From contig OZ038381.1 in the NCBI GenBank assembly GCA_964036045.1, positions 63,736,242-63,800,241 on the forward strand: a stretch of DNA of 64,000 nt, given 5' to 3'. Positions 20,153 through 32,253 of this stretch are shown here, one piece after another; the stretch's first letter is position 1; every line of letters starts with the position of its first letter. The notes under the pieces were generated by a model that worked only from the letters and a program-made list of their open reading frames with translations, searched no databases and was not told where the DNA came from. The translations under genes and the position numbers were made by a program. Origin of the DNA: Eutreptiella sp. 'Long Island Sound 2002'. Its lineage: Eukaryota; Euglenozoa; Euglenophyceae; Eutreptiales; Eutreptiaceae.

Positions 20153-23100
20153 GGCATAAATAATTCACGGAGGGGTGAAAAAATTCACGGAGAGGCATAA
20201 ATAATTCACGCAGGGGTGAGATAATTCACGGAGGGGGGTAAAAAATTCACGGAGGGGTCAAATAATTCACGGAGGGGGGTAAATAATTCACGGAGGGGTG
20301 AAATAATTCACGGAGGGGGGTAAATAATTCACGGAGGGGGGTAAATAATTCACGGAGGGGTCAAACAATTCACGGAGGGGGGTAAATAATTCACGGAGGG
20401 GTGAAATAATTCACGGAGAGGCATAAATAATTCACGGAGGGGTCAAATAATTCACGGAGAGGCATAAATAATTCACGGAGGGGTGAAATAATTCACGGAG
20501 AGGCATAAATAATTCACGGAGGGGTGAAATCATTCACGGAGGGGGGTAAATAATTCACGGAGGGGTCAAAAAATTCACGGAGGGGGGTAAATAATTCACG
20601 GAGGGGTGAAATAATTCACGGAAGGGCATAAATAATTCACGGAGGGGTCAATTAATTCACGGAGAGGCATAAATAATTCACGGAGGGGTGAAATAATTCA
20701 CGGAGGGGCAGAAATAATTCACGGAGGGGTGAAATAAATCACGGAGAGGCATAAATAATTCACGGAGGGGTCAAATAATTCACGGAGAGGCATAAATAAT
20801 TCACGGAGGTGTGAAATAATTCACGGAGAGGCAGAAATAATTCACGGAGGGGTGAAATAATTCACGGAGGGGGGTAAATAATTCACGGAGGGGTCAAATA
20901 ATTCACGGAGAGGCATAAGTAATTCACGGAGGGGTCAAATAATTCACGGAGGGGGGTAAATAATTCACGGAGGGGTGAAATAATTCACGGAGAGGCATAA
21001 ATAATTCACGGAGGGGTCAAATAATTCACGGAGAGGCATAAATAATTCACGGAGGGGTGAAATAATTCACGGAGAGGCATAAATAATTCACGGAGGGGTG
21101 AAATAATTCACGGAGGGGGGTAAAAAATTCAGGGAGGGGTCAAAAAATTCACAGAGGGGGGTAAATAATTCACGGAGGGGTGAAATAATTCAAGGAAAGG
21201 CATAAATAATTCACGGAGGGGTCAAATAATTCACGGAGGGGGGTAAAAAATTCACGGAGGGGTGAAATAATTCACGGAGAGGCATAAATAATTCACGGAG
21301 AGGCAGAAATAATTCACGGAGGGGTGAAATAATTCACGGAGAGGCATAAATAATTCACGGAGGGGTGAAATAATTCACGGAGAGGCATAAATAATTCACG
21401 GAGGGGTCAAAAAATTCACGGAGGGCGGTAAAAAATTCACGGAGGGGTGAAATAATTCACGGAGAGGCATAAATAATTCACGGAGGGGTCAAATAATTCA
21501 CGGAGAGGCATAAATAATGCATGGAGGGGTGAAATAATTCACGGAGGGGGGTAAATAATTCACGGAGGGGTCAAATAATTCACGGAGAGGCATAAATAAT
21601 TCACGGAGGGGTGAAATAATTCACGGGGAGGCAGAAATAATTCACGGAGGGGTGAAATAAATCACGGAGAGGCATAAATAATTCACGGAGGGGTCAAATA
21701 ATTCACGGGGAGGCATAAATAATTCACGGAGGTGTGAAATAATTCACGGAGAGGCAGAAATAATTCACGGAGAGGTGAAATAATTCACGGAGGGGGGTAA
21801 ATAATTCACGGAGGGGTCAAATAATTCACGGAGAGGCATAAATAATTAACGGAGGGGTGAAATAATTCACGGAGGGGGGTAAATAATTCACGGAGGGGTC
21901 AAATAATTCACGGAGAGGCATAAATAATTCACGGAGGGGTCAAATAATTCACGGAGGGGGGTAAATACTTCACGGAGGGGTGAAATAATTCACGGAGAGG
22001 CATAAATAATTCACGGAGGGGTCAAATAATTCACGGAGAGGCATAAATAATTCACGGAGGGGTGAAATAATTCACGGAGAGGCATAAATAATTCACGGAG
22101 GGGTGAAATAATTCACGGAGGGGGGTAAATAATTCAGGGAGGGGTCAAATAATTCACAGAGGGGGGTAAATAATTCACGGAGGGGTGAAATAATTCAAGG
22201 AGAGGCATAAATAATTCACGGAGGGGTCAAATAATTCACGGAGGGGGGTAAAAAATTCACGGAGGGGTGAAATAATTCACGGAGAGGCATAAATAATTCA
22301 CGGAGAGGCAGAAATAATTCACGGAGGGGTGAAATAATTCACGGAGAGGCATAAATAATTCACGGAGGGGTGAAAAAATTCACGGAGAGGCATAAATAAT
22401 TCACGGAGGGGTCAAATAATTCACGGAGGGGGGTAAAAAATTCACGGAGGGGTGAAATAATTCACGGAGAGGCATAAATAATTCACGGAGGGGTCGAATA
22501 ATTCACGGAGAGGCATAAATAATGCATGGAGGGGTGAAATAATTCACGGAGAGGCAGAAATAATTCACGGAGGGGTGAAATAATTCACGGAGGGGGGTAA
22601 ATAATTCACGGAGGGGTCAAATAATTCACGGAGAGGCATAAATAATTCACGGAGGGGTCAAATAATTCACGGAGAGGCAGAAATAATTCACGGAGGGGTG
22701 AAATAATTCACGGAGGGGGGTAAATAATTCACGGAGGGGTCAAATAATTCACGGAGAGGCATAAATAATTCACGGAGGGGGGTAAATAATTCACAGAGGG
22801 GTCAAATAATTCACGGAGAGGCATAAATAATTCACGGAGGGGTGAAATAATTCACGGAGAGGCATAAATAATTCACGGAGGGGTGAAATAATTCACGGAG
22901 GGGGGTAAATAATTCACGGAGGGGTCAAATAATTCACGGAGGGGGGTAAATAATTCACGGAGGGGTCAAATAATTCACGGAGGGGGGTAAATAATTCACG
23001 GAGGGGCGAAATAATTCACGGAGAGGCATAAATAATTCACGCAGGGGTCAAATAATTCACGGAGAGGCATGAATAATTCACGGAGGGGTGAAATAATTCA

Positions 23101-26100
23101 CGGAGAGGCATAAATAATTCACGGAGGGGTGAGATAATTCACGGAGGGGGGTAAATAATTCACGGAGGGGTCAAAGAATTCACGGAGAGGCATAAATAAT
23201 TCACGGAGGGGTGAAATAATTCACGGAGAGGCATAAATAATTCACGGAGGGGTGAAAAAATTCACGGAGGGGGGTAAATAATTCACGGAGGGGTCAAATA
23301 ATTCACGGAGAGGCAGAAATAATTCACGGAGGGGTGAAACAACTCACGGAGGGGGGTAAATAATTCACGGAGGGGTCAAATAATTCACGGAGAGGCATAC
23401 ATAATTCACGGAGGGGTCAAATAATTCACGGAGAGGCAGAAATAATTCACGGAGGGGTGAAATAATTCACGGAGGGGGGTAAATAATTAACGGAGGGGTC
23501 AAATAATTCACGGAGAGGCATAAATAATTCACGGAGGGGTGAAATAATTCACGGAGGGGGGTAAATAATTCAGGGAGGGGTGAAATAATTCAAAGAGAGG
23601 CATAAATAATTCACGGAGGGGTCAAATAATTCACGGAGGGGGGTAAAAAATTCACGGAGGAGTGAAATAATTCACGGAGAGGCATAAATAATTCACGGAG
23701 AGGCAGAAATAATTCACGGAGGGGTGAAATAATTCACGGAGAGGCATAAATAATTCACGGAGGGGTGAAAAAATTCACGGAGAGGCATAAATAATTCACG
23801 GAGGGGTCAAATAATTCACGGAGGGCGGTAAAAAATTCACGGAGGGGTGAAATAATTCACGGAGAGGCATAAATAATTCACGGAGGGGTCAAATGATTCA
23901 CGGAGAGGCATAAATAATGCATGGAGGGGTGAAATAATTCACGGAGGGGGGTAAATAATTCACGGAGGGGTGAAATAATTCACGGAGAGGCAGAAATAAT
24001 TCACGGAGGAGTCAAATAATTCACGGAGAGGCATAAATAATTCACGGAGGGGTGAAATAAATCACGGAGAGGCAGAAATAATTCACGGAGGGGTGAAATA
24101 AATCACGGAGAGGCATAAATAATTCACGGAGGGGTCAAATAATTCACGGAGAGGCATAAATAATTCACGGAGGTGTGAAATAATTCACGGAGAGGCAGAA
24201 ATAATTCACGGAGGGGTGAAATAATTCACGGAGGGGGGTAAATAATTCACGGAGGGGTCAAATAATTCACGGAGAGGCATAAATAATTCACGGAGGGGTG
24301 AAATAATTCACGGAGGGGGGTAAATAATTCACGGAGGGGTGAAATAATTCACGGAGAGGCATAAATAATTCACGGAGGGGTCAAATAATTCACGGAGGGG
24401 GGTAAATACTTCACGGAGGGGTGAAATAATTCACGGAGAGGCATAAATAATTCACGGAGGGGTCAAATAATTCACGGAGAGGCATAAATAATTCACGGAG
24501 GGGTGAAATAATTCACGGAGAGGCATAAATAATTCACGGAGGGGTGAAATAATTCACGGAGGGGGGTAAATAATTCAGGGAGGGGTCAAATAATTCACAG
24601 AGGGGGGTAAATAATTCACGGAGGGGTGAAATAATTCAAGGAGAGGCATAAATAATTCACGGAGGGGTCAAATAATTCATGGAGGGGGGTAAAAAATTCA
24701 CGGAGGGGTGAAATAATTCACGGAGAGGCATAAATAATTCACGGAGAGGCAGAAATAATTCACGGAGGGGTGAAATAATTCACGGAGAGGCATAAATAAT
24801 TCACGGAGGGGTGAAAAAATTCACGGAGAGGCATAAATAATTCACGGAGGGGTCAAATAATTCACGGAGGGGGGTAAAAAATTCACGGAGGGGTGAAATA
24901 ATTCACGGAGAGGCATAAATAATTCACGGAGGGGTCAAATAATTCACGGAGAGGCATAAATAATGCATGGAGGGGTGAAATAATTCACGGAGAGGGAGAA
25001 ATAATTCACGGAGGGGTGAAATAATTCACGGAGGGGGGTAAATAATTCACGGAGGGGTCAAATAATTCACGGAGAGGCATAAATAATTCACGGAGGGGTC
25101 AAATAATTCACGGAGAGGCAGAAGTAATTCACGGAGGGGTGAAATAATTCACGGAGGGGGGTAAATAATTCACGGAGGGGTCAAATAATTCACGGAGAGG
25201 CATAAATAATTCACGGAGGGGTCAAATAATTCACGGAGAGGCATACATAATTCACGGAGGGGTCAAATAATTCACGGAGAGGCAGAAATAATTCACGGAG
25301 GGGTGAAATAATTCACGGAGGGGGGTAAATAATTCACGGAGGGGTCAAATAATTCACGGAGAGGCATAAATAATTCACGGAGGGGTGAAATAATTCACGG
25401 AGGGGGGTAAATAATTCACGGAGGGGTCAAATAATTCACGGTGAGGCATAAATAATTCACGGAGGGGTGAAATAATTCACGGAGAGGCATAAATAATTCA
25501 CGGAGGGGTCAAATAATTCACGGAGAGGCATAGATAATTCACGGAGGGGCATAAATAAGTCACGGAGGGGTCAAATAATTCACGGAGAGGCATACATAAT
25601 TCACGGAGGGGTGAAATAATTCACGGAGAGGCAGAAATTATTCACGGAGGGGTGAAATAATTCACGGAGGGGGGTAAATAATTCACGGAGGGGTCAAATA
25701 ATTCACGGAGGGGGGTAAATAATTCACGGAGGGGTGAAATAATTCACGGAGGGGGGTAAATAATTCACGGAGGGGTGAAACAATTCACGGAGGGGGGTAA
25801 ATAATTCACGGAGGGGTCAAACGATTCACGGAGGGGGGTAAATAATTCACGGAGGGGTGAAATAATTCACGGAGAGGCATACATAATTCACGGAGGGGTC
25901 AAATAATTCACGGAGAGGCATAAATAATTCACGGAGGGGTGAAATAATTCACGGAGAGGCAGAAATAATTCACGGAGGGGTGAAATAATTCACGGAGGAA
26001 GGTAAATAATTCACGGAGGGGTCAAATAATTCACGGAGAGGCATAAATAATTCACGGAGGTGTGAAATAATTCACGGAGAGGCAGAAATAATTCACGGAG

Positions 26101-29100
26101 GGGTGAAATAATTCACGGAGGGGGGTAAATAATTCACGGAGGGGTCAAATAATTCACGGAGAGGCATAAATAATTCACGGAGGGGTGAAATAATTCACGG
26201 AGGGGGGTAAATAATTCACGGAGGGGTGGAATAATTCACGGAGAGGCATAAATAATTCACGGAGGGGTCAAATAATTCACGGAGGGGGGTAAATAATTCA
26301 CGGAGGGGTGAAATAATTCACGGAGAGGCATAAATTATTCACGGAGGGGTCAAATAATTCACGGAGAGGCATAAATAATTCACGGAGGGGTGAAATAATT
26401 CACGGAGAGGCATAAATAATTCACAGAGGGGTCAAATAATTCACGGAGGGGGGTAAATAATTCATGGAGGAGTGAAATAATTCACGGAGAGGCATAAAAA
26501 ATTCACGGAGGGGTCAAATAATTCACGGAGAGGCATAAACAATTCACGGAGGGGTGAAAGAATTCACGGAGAGGCATAAATAATTCACGGAGGGGTCAAA
26601 TAATTCACGGAGGGGGGTAAAAATTCACGGAGGGGTCAAATAATTCACGGAGAGGCATGAATAATTCACGGAGGGGTGAAAAAATTCACGGAGGGGGGTA
26701 AAAAATTAACGGAGGGGTCAAATAATTCACGGAGAGGCATAAATAATTCACGGAGGGGTGAAATAATTCACGGAGAGGCATAAATAATTCACGGAGGGGT
26801 GAAATAATTCACGGAGGGGGGTAAATAATTCACGGAGGGGTCAAATAATTCACGGAGGGGGGTAAATAATTCACGGAGGGGTGAAATAATTCACGGAGGG
26901 GGGTAAATAATTCACGGAGGGGTGAAAGAATTCACGGAGGGGGGTAAATAATTCACGGAGGGGTCAAATAATTCACGGAGAGGCATAAATAATTCACGGA
27001 GGGGTGAAATAATTCACGGAGAGGCATAAATAATTCACGGAGGGGTGAAATAATTCACGGAGGGGGGTAAATAATTCACGGAGGGGTCAAAAAATTCACG
27101 GAGGGGGGTAAAGAATTCACGGAGGGGTGAAATAAATCACGGAGAGGCATAAATAATTCACGGAGGGGTCAAATAATTCACGGAGAGGCATAAATAATTC
27201 ACGGAGGGGTGAAATAATTCACGGAGAGGCATAAATAATTCACGGAGGGGTGAAATAATTCACGGAGGGGGGTAAATAATTCACGGAGGGGTCAAATAAT
27301 TCACGGAGAGGCATAAAAAATTCACGGAGGTGTGAAATAATTCACGGAGAGGCAGAAATAATTCACGGAGGGGTGAAATAATTCACGGAGGGGGGTAAAG
27401 AATTCACGGAGGGGTCAAATAATTCACGGAGAGGCATAAATAATTCACGGAGGGGTGAAATAATTCACGGAGGGGGGTAAATAATTCACGGAGGGGTGAA
27501 AGAATTCACGGAGAGGCATAAATAATTCACGGAGGGGTCAAATAATTCACGGAGGGGGGTAAATAATTCACGGAGGGGTGAAATAATTCACGGAGAGGCA
27601 TAAATAATTCACGGAGGGGTCAAATAATTCACGGAGAGGCATAAATAATTCACGGAGGGGTGAAATAATTCACGGAGAGGCATAAATAATTCACGGAGGG
27701 GTGAAATAATTCACGGAGGGGGGTAAATAATTCACGGAGGGGTCAAATAATTCACAGAGGGGGGTAAATAATTCACGGAGGGGTGAAATAATTCACGGAG
27801 AGGCATAAATAATTCACGGAGGGGTCAAATAATTCACGGAGAGGCATAAATAATTCACGGAGGGGTGAAATAATTCACGGAGGGGGGTAAATAATTCACG
27901 GAGGGGTCAAATAATTCACGGAGGGGGGTAAATAATTCACGGAGGGGTGAAACAATTCACGGAGGGGGGTAAATAATTCACGGAGGGGTCAAACAATTCA
28001 CGGAGGGGGGTAAATAATTCACGGAGGGGTGAAATAATTCACGGAGAGGCATACATAATTCACGGAGGGGTCAAATAATTCACGGAGAGGCATAAATAAT
28101 TCACGGAGGGGTGAAATAATTCACGGAGAGGCAGAAATAATTCACGGAGGGGTGAAATAATTCACGGAGGAAGGTAAATAATTCACGGAGGGGTCAAATA
28201 ATTCACGGAGAGGCATAAATAATTCACGGAGGTGTGAAATAATTCACGGAGAGGCAGAAATAATTCACGGAGGGGTGAAATAATTCACGGAGGGGGGTAA
28301 ATAATTCACGGAGGGGTCAAATAATTCACGGAGAGGCATAAATAATTCACGGAGGGGTGAAATAATTCACGGAGGGGGGTAAATAATTCACGGAGGGGTG
28401 GAATAATTCACGGAGAGGCATAAATAATTCACGGAGGGGTCAAATAATTCACGGAGGGGGGTAAATAATTCACGGAGGGGTGAAATAATTCACGGAGAGG
28501 CATAAATTATTCACGGAGGGGTCAAATAATTCACGGAGAGGCATAAATAATTCACGGAGGGGTGAAATAATTCACGGAGAGGCATAAATAATTCACAGAG
28601 GGGTCAAATAATTCACGGAGGGGGGTAAATAATTCATGGAGGAGTGAAATAATTCACGGAGAGGCATAAAAAATTCACGGAGGGGTCAAATAATTCACGG
28701 AGAGGCATAAACAATTCACGGAGGGGTGAAAGAATTCACGGAGAGGCATAAATAATTCACGGAGGGGTCAAATAATTCACGGAGGGGGGTAAAAATTCAC
28801 GGAGGGGTCAAATAATTCACGGAGAGGCATGAATAATTCACGGAGGGGTGAAAAAATTCACGGAGGGGGGTAAAAAATTAACGGAGGGGTCAAATAATTC
28901 ACGGAGAGGCATAAATAATTCACGGAGGGGTGAAATAATTCACGGAGAGGCATAAATAATTCACGGAGGGGTGAAATAATTCACGGAGGGGGGTAAATAA
29001 TTCACGGAGGGGTCAAATAATTCACGGAGGGGGGTAAATAATTCACGGAGGGGTGAAATAATTCACGGAGGGGGGTAAATAATTCACGGAGGGGTGAAAT

Positions 29101-31725
29101 AATTCACGGAGGGGGGTAAATAATTCACGGAGGGGTCAAATAATTCACGGAGAGGCATAAATAATTCACGGAGGGGTGAAATAATTCACGGAGAGGCATA
29201 AATAATTCACGGAGGGGTGAAATAATTCACGGAGGGGGGTAAATAATTCACGGAGGGGTCAAAAAATTCACGGAGGGGGGTAAAGAATTCACGGAGGGGT
29301 GAAATAAATCACGGAGAGGCATAAATAATTCACGGAGGGGTCAAATAATTCACGGAGAGGCATAAATAATTCACGGAGGGGTGAAATAATTCACGGAGAG
29401 GCATAAATAATTCACGGAGGGGTGAAATAATTCACGGAGGGGGGTAAATAATTCACGGAGGGGTCAAATAATTCACGGAGAGGCATAAAAAATTCACGGA
29501 GGTGTGAAATAATTCACGGAGAGGCAGAAATAATTCACGGAGGGGTGAAATAATTCACGGAGGGGGGTAAAGAATTCACGGAGGGGTCAAATAATTCACG
29601 GAGAGGCATAAATAATTCACGGAGGGGTGAAATAATTCACGGAGGGGGGTAAATAATTCACGGAGGGGTGAAAGAATTCACGGAGAGGCATAAATAATTC
29701 ACGGAGGGGTCAAATAATTCACGGAGGGGGGTAAATAATTCACGGAGGGGTGAAATAATTCACGGAGAGGCATAAATAATTCACGGAGGGGTCAAATAAT
29801 TCACGGAGAGGCATAAATAATTCACGGAGGGGTGAAATAATTCACGGAGAGGCATAAATAATTCACGGAGGGGTGAAATAATTCACGGAGGGGGGTAAAT
29901 AATTCACGGAGGGGTCAAATAATTCACAGAGGGGGGTAAATAATTCACGGAGGGGTGAAATAATTCACGGAGAGGCATAAATAATTCACGGAGGGGTCAA
30001 ATAATTCACGGAGAGGCATAAATAATTCACGGAGGGGTGAAATAATTCACCGAGAGGCATAAATAATTCGCGGAGGGGTCAAATAATTCACGGAGGGGGG
30101 TAAATAATTCACGGAGGGGTGAAATAATTCACGGAGAGGCATAAATAATTCACGGAGGGGTCAAATAATTCACGGAGAGGCATAAATAATTCACGGAGGG
30201 CTGAAATAATTCACGGAGAGGCAGAAATAATTCACGGAGGGGTGAAATAATTCACGGAGGGGGGTAAATAATTCACGGAGGGGTCAAATAATTCACGGAG
30301 GGGCATAAATAATTCACGGAGGGGTCAAATAATTCACGGAGAGGCATAAATAATTCACGGAGGGGTGAAATAATTCACGGAGGGGGGTAAATAATTCACG
30401 GAGGGGTCAAATAATTCACGGAGAGGCATAAATAATTCACGGAGGGGTGAAATAATTCACGGAGAGGCATAAATAATTCACGGAGGGGTCAAATAATTCA
30501 CGGAGAGGCATAAATAATTCACGGAGGGGCATAAATAATTCACGGAGGGGTCAAATAATTCACGGAGAGGCATAAATAATTCACGGAGGGGTGAAAAAAT
30601 TCACGGAGAGGCATAAATAATTCACGGAGGGGTGAAATAATTCACGGAGGGGGGTAAATAATTCACGGAGGGGTCAAATAATTCACGGAGGGGGGTAAAT
30701 AATTCACGGAGGGGTGAAATAATTCACGGAGGGGGGTAAATAATTCACGGAGAGGTCAAATAAATTCACGGAGGGGGGTAAATAATTCACGGAGGGGTGA
30801 AATAATTCACGGAGAGGCATAAATAATTCACGGAGGGGTCAGATAATTCACGGAGAGGCATAAATAATTCACGGAGGGGTGAAATAATTCACGGAGAGGC
30901 ATAAATAATTCACGGAGGGGTCAAAAAATTCACGGAGGGGGGTAAATAATTCACAGAGGGGTGAAATAATTCGGGGAGAGGCAGAAATAATTCACGGAGG
31001 GGTCAAATAATTCACGGAGAGGCATAAATAATTCACGGAGGGGTCAAATAATTCACGGAGACGCACAAATAGTTCACGGAGGGGTCAAATAATTCACGGA
31101 GGGGGGTAAATAATTCACGGAGGGGTGAAATAATTCACGGAGAGGCATAAATAATTCACGGAGGGGTCAAATAGTTCACGGAGAGGCATAAATAATTCAC
31201 GGAGGGGTGAAATAATTCACGGAGAGGCAGAAATAATTCACGGAGGGGTGAAATAATTCACGGAGAGGCATGAATAATTCACGGAGGGGTGAAATAATTC
31301 ACGGAGGGGGGTAAATAATTCACGGAGGGGTCAAATAATTCACGGAGGGGGGTAAATAATTCACGGAGGGGTGAAATAATTCACGGAGAGGCATAAATAA
31401 TTCACGGAGGGGTGAAATAATTCACGGAGAGGCATAAATAATTCACGGAGGGGTGAAATAATTCACGGAGAGGCATAAATAATTCACGGAGGGGTCAAAT
31501 AATTCACGGAGGGGCATAAATAATTCACGGAGGGGTCAAATAATTCACGGAGAGGCATAAATAATTCACGGAGGGGTGAAATAATTCACGGAGAGGCATA
31601 AATAATTCACGGAGGGATCAAATAATTCACGGAGGGGGGCAAAAAATTCACGGAGGGGTCAAATAATTCACGGAGAGGCATAAAAAATTCACGGAGGGGT
31701 CAAATAATTCACGGAGAGGCATAAA
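20153..31725. repeat. 41-bp dimeric satellite, right block with higher-order repeats
   Basis: Same monomers as the left block; together about 700 monomers. Rare variants recur at fixed distances. AATTCAGGGAGG occurs at about 21130, 22135 and 24577, and AATGCATGG at 21520, 22525, 23920 and 24966 (1005 bp between the first two of each). A 2172-bp block occurs twice in tandem: the GGAGGAAGGT variant at 26003 and 28175, the AACAATTC variant at 25781 and 27953, the shortened GGGGGGTAAAAATTC variant at 26618 and 28790, the AATAAATCAC variant at 27138 and 29310, and TTCACAGAGG at 27753 and 29925. The end at 31725 is abrupt. Confidence 0.95.
25780..30030. repeat. Two tandem copies of a 2172-bp higher-order unit
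   Basis: Five independent rare variants keep exactly 2172 bp spacing between the two copies. One difference is visible (AACGATTC at 25822 versus AACAATTC at 27994), so duplication is recent but not identical. Similarity is lost after about 27870/30042. Confidence 0.85.
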
Positions 31726-31726
31726 T

Positions 31727-32101
31727 TTTCTGTAGAGCCCCTGACTTGGTTCATGACACCCTGAAGCACGGAAGCAAACACTGCACCTAGACGAGGGGCG
31801 GACAATAGAGACCCTCAGATTGTGGCCGGCAACCCATGACGTTCCATGTACCATCCAAAGTCTATGTTCTAGGGGTGCAAGTCGTTGCGCCAAGGCAAGG
31901 ACATCACACCAACTTGGGTCACCTCATGGGGACCCTGGGTATGTCAGGAAGCGGGGCACGGGGGGGGGGGGTTTCTGTAGAGCCCCTGACTTGGTTCATG
32001 ACACCCTGAAGCACGGAAGCAAACACTGCACATAGACAAGAGGTGGACAATAGAGACCCTCAGATTGTGGCCGGCAACCCATGACGTTCCATGTACCATC
32101 C
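31727..32101. repeat. Direct duplication of about 130 bp beside the satellite
   Basis: The block from TTTCTGTAGAGCCCCTGACT to CCATGTACCATCC occurs at about 31728-31858 and again at 31972-32101, about 243 bp apart, with few differences. Between the copies are unrelated sequence and a G run (31959-31971). Confidence 0.85.
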
Positions 32102-32149
32102 ATTCTCAACGTCCGATGTCCCACGCACACCTCCACATGCGCCACACTT

Positions 32150-32222
32150 GGTTAGGGTTAGGGTTAGGGTTAGGGTTAGGGTTAGGGTTAGGGTTAGGGT
32201 TAGGGGTAGGGTTAGGGTTAGG
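32150..32222 (+). repeat. Interstitial telomere-type array (TTAGGG)n
   Basis: There are about 12 tandem copies of GGTTAG/TTAGGG, one carrying an extra G (GGGGTAG). It lies between the satellite-side duplication and the 3' end of the helicase gene, inside the giant transposon and far from any chromosome end in this window. Confidence 0.9.
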
Positions 32223-32253
32223 CTGTCCAATGTTCCACAGAGCCAGGGTCATG

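Noticed and set aside
16790-31725. CRISPR-like regular array
   Set aside because: Spacers are a handful of 6-7 bp variants and not unique sequences, units are 20-21 bp, and the genome is eukaryotic. It is a satellite.
32145-32222. True chromosome end
   Set aside because: The TTAGGG array is flanked on both sides by unique and coding sequence within one transposon.
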